Positions 37,599-53,415 of a DNA stretch of 64,000 nt are shown piece after piece; position 1 is the first letter of the stretch, and every line of letters begins with the position of its first letter. This stretch comes from Babylonia areolata (Eukaryota > Mollusca > Gastropoda > Neogastropoda > Buccinidae), in assembly GCF_041734735.1 (NCBI RefSeq), contig NC_134899.1, positions 843,638-907,637 of the forward strand, given 5' to 3'. The notes below the pieces were generated by a model. The model did no database searches, was not told the origin of the DNA, and saw only the letters and a list, made by a program, of their open reading frames with translations. The position numbers and the translations under genes were made by a program.

Positions 37599-38237
37599 TC
37601 CTGATATCCCTGCGTGGTCAGCTGGACTCAAACTGAAAACAAGTTTTAGCAGCAAGAAATATACATTCATCAACTTGGATCTTACCACATGGAGCACAGT
37701 ATGTTTGTAATGTACTGGTTTATTTTTGGACAGCTCTGGCATGTGATGACATCACACACATTGCTGTTGGTCATGTTTTCAATATGGGTGACATTTCAGT
37801 TTTCAGCTGTATATTTTTGTAATGAGTAATTGAAACAGATGCAGACACTGACAATTGAAGTAGTTTAGCCAGTTGTGTGTTCAGTAGCAGGGCAAGTGGT
37901 TGTGGTGGCATACATCAAGGAAACACGTTGTTGGGTTTGTGGCAATTCTGACACAAAATAAACATTGAATCATTTTTCTTTGTGTGTGTGTGTGTGTGTG
38001 TGCGCTTTCACTCTATCAAGACAAGTATGAATGACAAGCAGTTCTCTCTACCACAAGTGCTCAGTAAGATTAACCTCATCAGAGTATGCAATGTAGGCTC
38101 TTGTTTTTTTTTCTTCTTCTTACATTGTAACACAATTTCTAATTGCTGTTTTCAAACTACACAAGACACAACAGACATAGTTGCACACACATAACAAATG
38201 CACACTCACTGAACAGCATCAACTTGATATTTCAGAA

Positions 38238-38243
38238 TTTATT
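38238..38243 (-). terminator. RBX1: Candidate poly(A) signal for RBX1
   Basis: AATAAA on the minus strand, about 180 bases after the RBX1 stop codon. It is the nearest canonical hexamer I noticed downstream of the stop. The flanking DNA (37599-38424) holds a short GT run near 37981 and no other gene. Confidence 0.3.
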
Positions 38244-38424
38244 TTAACCAAACTTGTGACTGAAAATTTGTACAGTGTAGACAGTAAAACATCTATAAAA
38301 ACAACAACAAAAGCTGTAAACAGACTGATGTTCAATATCTGTACGATGACATGCTGGATGTTCAATGTCTGTACGATGACACAAACACGTTCAGATGACA
38401 CATCTCCATAGGTGACCACTTTCC

Positions 38425-38437
38425 TCAATGACCATAC
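38425..38437 (-). CDS. RBX1: RBX1 exon 6 (last coding, YGH-stop)
   Basis: Thirteen coding bases after a TGTGTGCAG acceptor complete Lys111 and give Tyr-Gly-His and TGA, the exact C-terminus of RBX1 across animals. Its phase fits the two bases left by exon 5. It is too short to find by ORF search. Confidence 0.9.
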
Positions 38438-38524
38438 CTGCACACACACAGTATGCTCCATGACTGCATCACCAATTCTGAACTGTAGGAAAGAATGAAA
38501 ATGGAGAACCTGGGGGAAATAAGA

Positions 38525-38735
38525 CAAATACTGGAAAAACTCATCAAAAAGGCAACGTGTCCTTAATAAAACAAATAATGGAAAAACTCATCATAAAGGC
38601 AATGTATTCTTAATAAGACAAATGCTGGATAAACTCATCATAAAGGCAATGTATTCTTAATAAGACAAATGCTGGATAAACTCATCATATAGGCAATGTT
38701 CTTAATAAGACAAATACTGGATAATGGCAATTGTC
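38525..38735. repeat. Minisatellite, ~45 bp, 5 copies, in RBX1 intron 5
   Basis: Diverged copies with the core CTTAATAAGACAAATGCTGG and AAACTCATCATAAAGGCAATG. Confidence 0.9.
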
Positions 38736-39129
38736 CTCTTTTGCTCCATGGAAACAGGCTGAAGAAAAGGAAGGTCACAAAACCACACCTTCCTTCAACT
38801 GCATTCTATTGACATCAACAACCAACAGCCAGGAGAACCACTCATCTGAGAACAACAGTTCCTTTTGGAGTCCAGGTGCCAGAAATCAAAAACAGCAGGC
38901 ACTGAACTTGGGAGAAGAGGAGCCAGCAGAAGAGCACAAGGCAGTGCCGTAAAGGTGCCAGTCTGTGCATTCTTTTGCACCAGTAACTTCTAAATGTGTG
39001 TGTGGTAAGTGAAAGAGAGAACAGATGTGTATGCATGCATTCTGTTTTTCTGCACTGATCCATGAACTTCATAATAAACGAACTCCAATATTTCAATTTC
39101 TCTTTGTTGTGAAGAGACAAAACAGAGTG

Positions 39130-39790
39130 TGCACGCTATGTGTTGCTGAAATGAGTCACAATAATGTGCACGCTATGTGTTGCTGAAATGAGTCACAATA
39201 ATGTGCACGCTATGTGTTGCTGAAATGAGTCACAATAATGTGCACGCTATGTGTTGCTGAAATGAGTCACAATAATGTGCACACTATGTGTGCTGCTGAA
39301 ATGAGTCACAATAATGTGCACACTATGTGTTGCTGAAATGAGTCACAATAATGTGCACGCTGTGTGTTGCTGAAATGAGTCACAATAATGTGCATGCTGT
39401 GTGTGCTGCTGAAATGAGTCACAATAATGTGCACACTATGAGTAACAATAATGTGCACACTATGTGTTGCTGAAATGAGTCACAATAATGTGCACACTAT
39501 GTGTTGCTGAAATGAGTCACAATAATGTGCATGCTATGTGTTGCTGAAATGAGTCACAATAATGTGCACACTATGTGTTGCTGAAATAAGTCACAATAAT
39601 GTGCATGCTATGTGTTGCTGAAATGAGTCACAATAATGTGCACACTATGTGTTGCTGAAATAAGTCACAATAATGTGCACACTATGTGTTGCTGAAATGA
39701 GTCACAATAATGTGCATGCTGTGTGTTGCTGAAATGAGTCAGAACAATGTGCATGCTATGTGTTGTTGAAATGTGTCAAAATTATGTGCA
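39130..39790. repeat. Minisatellite, 37 bp, 18 copies, in RBX1 intron 5
   Basis: The core is TGTTGCTGAAATGAGTCACA followed by ATAATGTGCACGCTATG. It lies about 80 bp downstream of the exon 5 donor on the minus strand, but the monomer does not resemble that junction. Confidence 0.95.
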
Positions 39791-39868
39791 TACTATAATG
39801 TGTAGCTGAAAATTCTTCACTATTAATGTGTACATCCAGTAGGGGGAGAAAGTGTGAGGGGGCACTTA

Positions 39869-40852
<984 letters not shown>

Positions 40853-40887
40853 AGGCATCACATACAATGCGACTTAAGCACACACAC

Positions 40888-40953
<66 letters not shown>

Positions 40954-40988
40954 GTGTGTGTGCTTAAGTCGCATTGTATGTGATGCCT
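40853..40988. repeat. 136-bp perfect palindrome with a (TA)30 core
   Basis: Two 38-base arms, 40853-40890 (starting AGGCATCACATACAATGCGA) and 40951-40988, are exact reverse complements. They flank 60 bases of pure TA repeat at 40891-40950, which is self-complementary, so the whole 136 bp is one perfect palindrome. It can form a cruciform or hairpin. Ten bases further on, the 49/56-bp array begins. Confidence 0.97.
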
Positions 40989-40997
40989 CACCATGTG

Positions 40998-44688
<3,691 letters not shown>

Positions 44689-44699
44689 CTTAAAACAAG

Positions 44700-46298
44700 T
44701 ATCAGTATCAGTAGCTCAAGGAGGCGTCACTGCGTTCGGACAAATCCATATACGCTACACCACATCTGCCAAGGAGATGCCTGACCAGCAGCGTAACCCA
44801 ACGCGCTTAGTCAGGCCTTGAGAGAGAGAAGAAAAAAAAAAAAAAATATATATATATATAAGCGTACATACATAAATAAATAAATAATAATTATGATGAA
44901 AAAAAAAGAAAAAAAAAAATAGTAGTAATGAAAATAATGATAAAATAATAATAATAATAAATAATTAAATAAATAAGACAACAATGATGATAAATAAGCA
45001 AATAAATATAAACCATGAAGACACACATCCACACACACACCCACACATGCACAACAGATACGCCCCCAAAACGCAGTTTCACAGATATTAAAGCACAGTC
45101 AAATACATATAAACGTACATGAGCTCCAACACACACACACACACATACACCACAAATTTCCCTGCACCTCCTCTACCCCCTCCTCCACACACTCGGAGTT
45201 TCTAGTCTATGTATCGCAGCTTCCACGGCACACACACACACACACAAACACGCACACTCACACACACAGATGAACACTTACTTGTACAAGCACACACACA
45301 CACACGTCCATATCTCCCACCCCCAACCCCACACACATATATACAAAGATATATATATTATATATAATATATACGTTCCAATATCCTGATGCTCCCACAG
45401 TGTAGGCATGCATACACTCACATACCTCATCCTCTATCTCACCTCCTCCCTGCACCCCCACCTCCCCCTCACACACACACACACACAACACACACACACA
45501 CACACATGCACAGAACTCTCCTGACACTTGTGTACACTTACCCTCTCACGCATGCACAAACGCACTCAAAAACATAGACCCACACATACACACAAACACA
45601 CACATACACACACGCACAGAGGCTGCCACTGATTGGCCGCAAGAGGGATGGGAAAAGATCTCTGATGCCAAGAATGTGGCGTCTAGTGTGTTGCTCAGTC
45701 TACTGCATTTGGAAAAGCCCACAGAGACTCTGTTCCGTTTTGAAGAAGTTTGCGCAATGTTGGTTTGGAAATGATGCCGATATTTGTTTGATTTGCAAAG
45801 CATCGTGCTCTACCTTTCATGTTAGACTTACGGCCGCTCCCGCTCTCTGCTTTTATTTCTTTCGATCGATGGTGTGATGGCCTAGTACCTGTTCTTTTTG
45901 ATATTCTTTGACTTTTCTGAGGATTTCCGATTTTCCTAGATGTAGGCCGCTCGTTGGTGTTGCGTTACCAGCAAGTCTGTCAGCTCGCTCATTTCCCTTA
46001 ACTCCTGCATGTCCCGGGTAGTATGACCATGTGAGTTTTTTTATCTGAAAGTTGCGCATTGCCTTATGCCACTCTGGGCTTCCCATTCCGTTTTCAATTT
46101 TCTGTATGAGGTTCATTGAGTCTGTTAGAATCATGGCATGTTGGTTTCCGGGCGTATGGATGGACGATAGCCACTGGAGGGCATGTGTCACAGCTTCAAC
46201 TTCCATCGTTAGGCTGGAGGTTGTGACTTTGTAGGCAGCATTCTCTTTCCTAACTGTTTTTCCATTTTGTTTCGCAGTGAATCCCCAACCGGATTGGT
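44700..46298 (-). mobile_element. 5'-truncated RNase H LINE inserted in the 69-bp array
   Basis: On the minus strand the element opens inside an RNase H domain: TMEVEAVTHALQW (Glu), then MILTDSMNL (Asp), then YYPGHAGVKGNERADRLAG (His and Asp). The first catalytic aspartate is lost by truncation. A conserved LINE C-terminal stretch follows, with frame damage, to about 45650. The remainder toward 44700 would be a 3' UTR rich in CA and TA repeats, ending in the repeat at 44715-44822 and a short (ACTGAT)n tail. An 11-bp sequence, CTTAAAACAAG, flanks it at 44689-44699 and 46299-46309, fitting a target-site duplication, though the array monomer also contains most of it. Confidence 0.75.
44715..44822 (-). 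repeat. Dispersed repeat family with CTCAAGG/CCTTGAG ends, copy 1
   Basis: About 108 bp beginning CTCAAGGAGGCGTCACTGCG and ending TCAGGCCTTGAG on the plus strand, so the two ends are inverted repeats. Related copies lie at 53064-53171 and, inverted, at 55352-55459. A TACTGA-type tail adjoins the CTCAAGG end, so the 3' end is probably on that side and this copy is in minus orientation. Here it forms the 3' end of the inserted LINE; alone it may be a SINE. Confidence 0.8.
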
Positions 46299-46640
46299 CT
46301 TAAAACAAGACAGATACAGACTGCCATGTCACTGTTACTGACAGTTCAAAACCTTCACTATCCACACTTAAAACAAGACACAGATAAAGACTGTCATTCA
46401 CTGTTACGGACAGTTCAAAACCTTCACTGTTCACACTTAAAACAAGACATAGATAAAGACTGTTATTCACTGATACTGACAGTTCAAAACCTTCACTGTT
46501 CACACTTAAAACAAGACATAGATAAAGACTGTCATTCACTGATACTGACAGTTCAAAACCTTTACTGTTCACACATAAAACAAGACATAGATAAAGACTG
46601 TCATGTCAGTGTTATCCGCAGTTCAAAACCTTCACACTTA
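46299..46640. repeat. Minisatellite, 69 bp, second part, RBX1 intron 3
   Basis: About five copies of the same 69-bp monomer resume after the LINE and end about 100 bp before exon 3. With the first part and the LINE, they fill almost the whole intron. Confidence 0.95.
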
Positions 46641-46645
46641 CATTA

Positions 46646-46888
<243 letters not shown>

Positions 46889-47652
46889 TTAATTTATTGA
46901 TATATTTTTTAAAAGGCTGAAATCATGTTATTTTCAACCCAAAAGAAAATGTCAAATATCAAAATTTACAAAGACAAATTTATCAATGTCAGCTCATTTC
47001 TATAATGGCATTAGAAGCTGAAAACCAACTAAGTCATATCAATTGGTCATCTGATTAATTTCTAAATATAGTCTTTTTTTTTAACAGTAAATGCAATTTA
47101 CTGTAAGTGTAAAGCAGATTTATCTTCTAATTGAAATCAAAAATGAATAAACAGGTGGAAACAGCTCCATCCATGTCATCATAATCCAGAACTAGGGAAG
47201 AATAACACTATGCACTGCACTGATCAAAATTTCAAGTGTAAACAAGTGACCCCATCACACAGTGATAACAGCCACTGGCCCAAAACTTCACATCACAATG
47301 AATCTGATGTTACCACCTTATACAGATCTATACATTTGCGATGCATCTTAAAACACATTTTGAGTTAACATATTTTCTTCCCTTCCAATTGCTCACCATA
47401 TCATTATCTTTAACATTTCAAATGTTAGGAAAATCAACCAAATGAAAGGTTTTCATCTGACAGACTTAAAAAAAAAAAAATTATTTTTAAAAAATAATAC
47501 GAGTATTAAGATAAAACATGCACAGACACACATACATTAAACTGAAAGACTGACATGAATATTGTTAAGTTCAACAGTGAACCACAATTTGGAAGCAAAA
47601 TGGAATATAACTCTTTTCTTTTTAATATCGTGGAAAAATACAGCACTCTTAC

Positions 47653-47680
47653 CCCATGCCCATAAAGCAACTGCATTCCA
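47653..47680 (-). CDS. RBX1: RBX1 exon 2 (WNAVALWAW, 28 nt)
   Basis: A micro-exon of 28 bases encodes WNAVALWAW and the first base of Asp42. The acceptor is GTGTGTTTCAG and the donor GTAAGA. This is the strand of RBX1 that embeds in the cullin. It is too short for ORF detection but is fixed by homology and phase. Confidence 0.95.
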
Positions 47681-47894
47681 CTGAAACACACACAGAGAAT
47701 ATTTCATAATCACACATGGTTATTTGCACAGTACAGGCATGCTGTTACAATTAAAAGAGTTGATAATAAATATGCAATGCATCCACTGTTAACACATTCA
47801 TACTTTTTATTTCATCTAATATACTTTATTTTTTATTAGCAAATAATACTTTTCTGACAGCCTGGTGTGAGGAAAGTAGACATGGTACTGTAAG

Positions 47895-47929
<35 letters not shown>

Positions 47930-48240
47930 TACGTGTGTGTTCGTTCTTTAGTTTAACAGCTTTTCACTGTAAGTGATATTAGATGAGGGTAGGAAAAAAA
48001 TTGAGGGAGGGTTGGGGGGCGGAGGGGGGGAAATTTCTGTGTATGCATGCGAGTAAGCAAAAGTGTGTGTGCGTGCGTGTGTGTCTTACATATAGAAAAT
48101 GATTGATTTAAGTTTTGTTTAAAAAAAAAAAAAGGCATAACAATATAACATCTTTCTAATGAAAAACTAACAACTATAACAGCGAACCGACTGGACTATT
48201 TAACAAGGTGTTGAAAAAAGTCATACATTAGCAATGGACT
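47681..48240. other. RBX1 intron 1, non-array part
   Basis: AT-rich intron DNA with a (GT)n run at about 47898-47926. The segment 47940-48010 (TTTAGTTTAACAGCTTTTCA) is similar to the small insertion at 26988-27149 and marks a dispersed repeat. Nothing else is seen. Confidence 0.45.
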
Positions 48241-48241
48241 G

Positions 48242-49385
48242 CTGAAGATTATAATAATAATAATAATAATGGTATTTATATAGCGTTGAATCTTGTGCAG
48301 AGACAAATCAAAGTGCTTTCGCACCAGTCATTCACATGCATGCATAACTCTAAAACTGTAGAAACTAAAGACAAGGAAGGGCAGGCAAGGGAGGCTATTT
48401 TGGTAAGAGGTCGGTTTTAAGGCCAGACTTGAAAGAGCTGAGAGTGTAGACTTGACGAAGCGAAAGAGGAAGTTCATTCCAATTGCAAGGTCCAGAGACA
48501 GAGAAAGAACGGCGGCCAACAGTTGAGTGTTTGAATCTGGGTATGCGTAAACAGAGTGGATCCGAAGCCGATCACAGTTAGCGAGATGGAGTGTAGAGGT
48601 GAAGGCAGCCGCAGAGACATAGGAAGGGGCAGTTTTGTGAATACATTTATAACATAGAGTGCTTATCTTGTACTTTATTCGGTGTGAGACAGGGAGCCAG
48701 TGGAGATGTTGCAAAAGAGGAGTAATGTGCTCAGATCTTTTCTTTCTGAGGACGAGTCGGGCAGCAGAGTTTTGTATGCGCTGAAGGGACTGAATGGATG
48801 AAGCAGGCAAACCAGACAATATAGAGTTACAGTAGTCAAGGCAAGAGAGAATGAGAGGAACGACAAGTCTAGATGTTGCGTCAGTGGACAGATATTTCCG
48901 GACGGCACTGATGCGCCGCAGTTGACAGTAGCAGGACTGACATGTCTGACTGATAAATTTTTGCATGGACAGTGTATTGTCAAGGACAACACTGAGGTTC
49001 CTGACTGACGTGGAAAGAGGGATGGATGTACTGCCAAGTTTGATTGTGTCAATTGTGATGGAAGACAGTTTTTGTTTAGTTCCTATATGATCATTGCTTC
49101 AGTTTTGTCCGCATTCAATTGTAACCTATTTCGAGTCATCCAGTTTTGAATGTCCAGGAAGCAGTTGGATGTTTCTTGCAAGAGCGACAACAATTTTTCA
49201 GGGGTATCACTCTTCTGGAGTTGAGTGTCATCGACATAATAATGATGACTGATATTATGGCGGCTGATAATTTCAGTGAAAGGAGCAGTGTACAGTATGA
49301 AGAGCACTAGGCCTAAAACAGATCCCTGTGGGATTCCATGTTCGATTTTAACGGGTTCAGATTGGAAATGATCAACAATGACAAC
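48242..49385 (-). mobile_element. 5'-truncated LINE, CR1/L2-like, with (ATT)n tail
   Basis: On the minus strand, from about 49380: IPQGSVLGLVLFILYTAPF, then YYVDDTQLQK (catalytic box with Val-Asp-Asp), then NRLQLNADKTEAMI. After a frame change come PLILSCLDYCNSILSGLPA, RIQNSAARLVLRKK and LLQHLHWLPVSHRIKYKI, the usual C-terminal half of CR1/L2-type LINEs. The 3' end at 48250-48272 is an (ATT)n microsatellite after GCTATATAAATACC. The N-terminal half is lost. It abuts the RNase H LINE at 49386 without a spacer. Confidence 0.85.
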
Positions 49386-50504
49386 ATTGTCAACACTGAA
49401 GATGATTTCAGTTCAGGGATGTGAGACTTTAACATATCGAAAGTTAGTATATGATCGGCTGTTATGGGAGCACCACAGATGCAAGAAACATTACTGACAT
49501 ATTTGGTCTTAGAACAATTCATTTTCCACCTGCAGATTAGAGAAATGATTTGCCTCTCATGAAAATCATTTTGGTATTGTTTTCCCATGAAACCATACAT
49601 TTTCTGTATATTCTTATGTAACTGAGTTACCGGTTTGTTTTTCTTCAAACTGAAATTTTGACCATTGGACTTGTTCTACCATGGTGCAACATTCCTGTAG
49701 TGAAAGTGAAATATTTAAATCTGACTCCTTCATGGAACTTCAAGCTCCTTTTTTAGCCAAAATGTCACCTTTTTCATTATAGTAAAAACCGCAATGAGAA
49801 GGAATCCAGCAAAAGATTATGTAAGAGCTTCTTACTAGTAAGAGTTCGTGAATCAAATGGTTGATTTCAATAATGAGTTCATAGCTAACCGTTTCTTTTA
49901 TGACTTCAATAGCATGAAGAACTGATTTAGAATCAACACAAAATAGAATCTGAAATATAGTTTTTGGAAAGGATGTCATAAAATTTAACACCATTAGAAT
50001 TGCTATGAGTTCAGCTGTGAAGATGGACTTATTCTCACCCAAATGAAATGAGTTTTGAAAGTTAAGGTCTGGAATAACGGAAGCAGCACCAACTCTATTA
50101 TTTACAACAGAGCCGTCTGTAAATTTTATATCTTTAAATGATTAAGGCATTTCTCTTCCAAATGAATTTGTACATGCGATGTACGTAAATATATGTTGTC
50201 ATCTTTGGTCAGATCTTTGGAGTTCCAACATAGGTGTAGGTGGTACCACAGACCTTTTAGCAAAATGTGGGGTTTTATTCACGCCGGAATTTGTTAAAAT
50301 ATTTGACGTGTATGTTCCTAGTGTGGTATGAGAGGATACAACACACAGGTTCCCTTTGATCCTCTAATGGTAATACTCCCACTGCACTGTACGTTTTCTT
50401 ACTGGAAGCATGGACTGGTAAGCCAAGTGCCAGTTTATATGCTCTGCCGTCTATGCTTTGAATTTTTTTTTCAATAAATATTTCGGTGCACTGAAGTATA
50501 CTTC

Positions 50505-50520
<16 letters not shown>
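49386..50520 (-). mobile_element. LINE 3' half with RNase H domain, in RBX1 intron 1
   Basis: On the minus strand: AYKLALGLPVHASSKKTYSA near 50420, then KFTDGSVVNNRVGAASVIPD near 50130 (first catalytic Asp), IFTAELIAIL (Glu), FCVDSKSVLHAI (Asp), and IPSHCGFYYNEKGDILAK (His and final Asp). A C-terminal part with the zinc-finger-like CICGAPITADHIL follows to about 49390. All RNase H catalytic residues are present, but the frame is broken in places. It is a different family from the RNase H LINE at 44700. A (TA)n run at 50511-50553 interrupts the coding sequence. Confidence 0.8.
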
Positions 50521-50557
<37 letters not shown>

Positions 50558-50559
50558 TT

Positions 50560-51355
50560 TTTACCGAATAAGTGATGTGCAAAGGTGTAGTAGAGTGGGT
50601 ATGTCCTGGCTCCAAGGTTGTTTGCATACTATTTTCAAGAAGTTTAATGTTTTCCTGGCCTTTGTTAAAATGTAAGCGGTATGATGATTCCAAGTTAATT
50701 TTTATGAAAGGTGCACTCCTGCATCTGTCAAGCATGTGTACCCCACTTAAGTAAAGTCCTTAATCTGATGGACAGATCTGGATATGGATCTGGTAGTGTA
50801 CATCGCAGACGCCACTTCTGGTGATATAGGCGCAACAGAACTAGGAGGATGCATGTTCCTAGCAGAAAAAATAGTCAAGAAAGACCTAGGAAAACTGTCT
50901 ACCCTGGGTTAAGACCATCAAAACCTCAGGTTCGGCCGGAAGGGTCCAGGCCCCACTTCCAGAAGCAAGACCCTAAAAATAAAATTAAAAATTTAAAAAA
51001 AAATTTTTTAGTGGTTACTGGTCACAGGCTCTGAATCTGCTGATGGTGATCTGGTCAGCGCTGATGAAAATGCGCTGACTGAGCCTGCAGTGACAGTGGC
51101 CTCACTCAGTTGGTTCCACTCCATGGCAGTCCTGATGAAGGAGCTACGATACTGCTCTGTTCTCGCGTCGGGAACCCGGAATCCACAAGTGTGGTTGATG
51201 GCCTATCTTCCTATTACATTTGGTGTTTTGAATCCCTCAAAACTGGTGGGCTTAATTCTGATCTTTTTGGTAAAGTCTCGGTTATGGCAACAGTAACAGT
51301 CTTACAATTACCACGAAATATTTCAGGGATCCGTTAACTAAACTGTAATACGTAC
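50560..51355. other. RBX1 intron 1, promoter-proximal part
   Basis: No array. An Arg-rich plus-strand frame around 50850-51030 could be a fragment of a mobile-element protein, but I cannot assign it. Nothing else is supported. Confidence 0.35.
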
Positions 51356-51451
51356 CTTTTTCACTTCAAATCTTTTCTTCCCTTTATCCAGAGAAGCGCT
51401 GGGTCCCTCTCCAAAGTCATCTCCGTTGTCAACATCCATTGCCGCGGCCAT
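51356..51451 (-). CDS. RBX1: RBX1 exon 1 (start codon)
   Basis: It encodes residues 1-32, starting MAAAMDVDNG and ending KGKKRFEVKK, and ends in phase 0 before GTACGT. The start is chosen by match to animal RBX1 (MAAAMDVD) and a good Kozak context (ACAATGG). The acidic linker DDFGEGPSASLDKG is six residues longer than in human, as expected for this variable region. Confidence 0.96.
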
Positions 51452-51821
51452 TGTTGTTGGTTCTCTTTCGTGCTGTGTGTGGTGAAAACGGAAATGACGG
51501 AAGCGTAAATTTGGTTATGTAAAATGTAGTTCTATTCGTTTCGAATAATATTTCTTTCATGAAATAACCCTTTTCTCCCTAAAACGATAGTTTGAATAAT
51601 ACAATGTTTACTATACGTTGGAAACTTTCAATAGAAATGTTATTCAAAGACTCCGTTCGGAACTATTTTAGAAAATATAAGAGCAGCTTTACTGTATGTG
51701 TGGAAACATGTTGAAAAGTCTCGGGACTTGCACGGAATTCAGTGGAGGTTGCTAGTGATATTAACCGTGCGTCTGAGAAAATTTATGCGTGGACTGAAAC
51801 GAAAACTATTGAACCGAATCC
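51452..51821. promoter_or_regulatory. Bidirectional promoter between RBX1 and the ankyrin-DHHC gene
   Basis: Only 370 bp separate the two divergent start codons, so both promoters and 5' UTRs must share this stretch. Two ETS-like motifs, ACGGAAAT and ACGGAAGC, lie at about 51488-51506, as is common in bidirectional housekeeping promoters. A stop codon in frame at 51810-51812 precedes the ATG at 51822. Unlike most of the surroundings, there is no array here. Confidence 0.6.
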
Positions 51822-51850
51822 ATGTCGGTGTTTGAAGCTGTTAAATCCGG
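51822..51850 (+). CDS. Ankyrin-DHHC exon 1 (MSVFEAVKS)
   Basis: The ATG at 51822 follows an in-frame stop and opens a 29-base exon encoding MSVFEAVKS plus two bases of Gly10, ending at GTAGGA. Splicing to 52392 gives EAVKSGSLEAVQAVV, a typical start of an ankyrin N-terminus. The Kozak context is weak. The assignment rests on phase, length and sequence character, since the exon is too short for an ORF search. Confidence 0.75.
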
Positions 51851-52002
51851 GTAGGATAAGTTTGGGTTATTTTTTAAGCGAAAGCGAAAGCACGCTTTAT
51901 GGCATTGTTTACCTTAGTAGCGTCATATCACTATTGAAGCAACTTTTGAACCAAAATAGATAAATAAATTAAAAATGAATTTTAAGTTCCGTCATGTTGT
52001 AT

Positions 52003-52391
52003 GTCATTCTATCACAGTGTCTCGGGTCTCTAGAAGTGGTTCAGTCATGTTGTATGTCATTGTATCACAATGTCTCAGGTCTCTTAAAGTGATTCAGTCA
52101 TGTATGTCATTGTGTCACAATGTCTCAGGTCTGTGGAGGCAGTTTAGTCATGTTGTATGTCATTGTATCACAATGTCTCAGGTCTGTGGAGGCAGTTTAG
52201 TCATGTTGTATGTCATTGTATCACTGTCTCAGGTCTGTGGAGGCAGTTTAGTCATGTTGTGTGTCATTTTGTCACAATGTCTCAGGTCTGTGGAGGCAGT
52301 TCAGTCATGTTGTATGTCACTGTGTCACAATGTCTCAGGTCTCTGGTGGCAGTTCAGTCATGTTGTATGTCACTGTATCACAATGTTGCAG
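52003..52391 (+). repeat. Minisatellite, ~53 bp, copying the exon 2 acceptor
   Basis: About seven copies. Each holds ATGTCTCAG followed by GTCTGTGGAGGCAGTTTAG; the real junction is ATGTTGCAG then GTCTCTGGAGGCGGTTCAG. Depending on the copy, 16-17 of 19 exon bases match. The array ends at the true acceptor. Confidence 0.93.
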
Positions 52392-52533
52392 GTCTCTGGA
52401 GGCGGTTCAGGCAGTGGTGGCGAAGGAAGGCGTGGACAGCCTGTTGACCCGGGATGAGAAAGGCCACACACCAGCACACTGGGCATGTCTGGGGGCACAC
52501 ACCTCCATCCTGCGATACATCATTGATCACAAG
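52392..52533 (+). CDS. Ankyrin-DHHC exon 2 (ankyrin repeat 1)
   Basis: It encodes residues 10-57, SLEAVQAVVAKEGVDSLL through the repeat GHTPAHWACLGAHTSILRYI to IIDHK. TPAHWAC is the canonical ankyrin TPLHWAA-type motif. The acceptor is TTGCAG and the donor GTAGGT in phase 0. Confidence 0.93.
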
Positions 52534-53063
52534 GTAGGTTGTACCCAACAAAGGAGTCATGTCTTAAGTTTTTGTGTCACTGTTGTGTTTTGATTGAATT
52601 TATTTCTAATCTGTATTAAGTCATTATTCACACTCACATGTAAATGAGATATTTTTTGTGCCAATAGAAGAGAGGGGAATATATTTCAACAACAACAAAA
52701 CTCAAAACAGCTTTATTTACTCACAATCCTATTACTTGTTGATCTCACTATTTTTAGCATGGAAAATCATGTAATTCAAGGTACCAATCAGATTGGTGCG
52801 TAGGTTTTGCCAACATTGTGACATACACTTCTGTGACTTTTAAGGACTGGCAAAACTGTTGACATGTGAAAGTTGATGATACAAATCATCTTATAGTCTT
52901 AGATTTTAAGGATTTGTTAAGAAAGGAAAGAAATAGTATCTATCTATCTATCTGTCTATCTATCTATCTATCTATCTATCTATTCTGTCTGTCTGTCTGT
53001 CTATAGTTTTACATACAACATGATGATGTAGAAAGATTCTCGATACAGTTTCAGTTTCAATTT
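52534..53063. other. Ankyrin-DHHC intron 2, unique part
   Basis: AT-rich intron DNA with an (ATCT)n/(GTCT)n microsatellite at about 52936-53003. Nothing else is seen. Confidence 0.5.
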
Positions 53064-53415
53064 CTCAAGGAGGCGTCACTGTGTTGAAACAAATCCATAT
53101 ACTCTACACCACATCTGCTCAGTAGATGCCTGACCAGCAGCGTAACCCAGCGCGTTTAGTCAGGCCTTGAGTGCATGCATACATTTGTGTACCTACCAGA
53201 GTGGATTTGTTCTGCGGAATTGTGCCAGAGGACAACACTTTTGTTGCCAGGGGTTCTTTTTCAGTGCGCCAAGTGCGTGCTGCACAAGGGATCCGAATGA
53301 CTCACCATTCTGCCACCTCCCCCACCATACAGCAGGAGCTGAACGCCTGTGAAAGATATATTGGCAGATGAGCATCCTCACCATTCTACCACCTCCCCCA
53401 CCATACAGCATGAAC
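53064..53415 (-). mobile_element. SINE-like copy 2, with tRNA-like boxes
   Basis: The CTCAAGG...CCTTGAG core lies at 53064-53171. Beyond it, 53300-53410 has two copies of a piece that on the minus strand reads GGTGGCAGAATGGT or GGTGGTAGAATGGT, like the 5' part of a tRNA with its A box. So this looks like a tRNA-derived SINE in minus orientation with its head duplicated. The B-box part is not clear. Confidence 0.6.
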
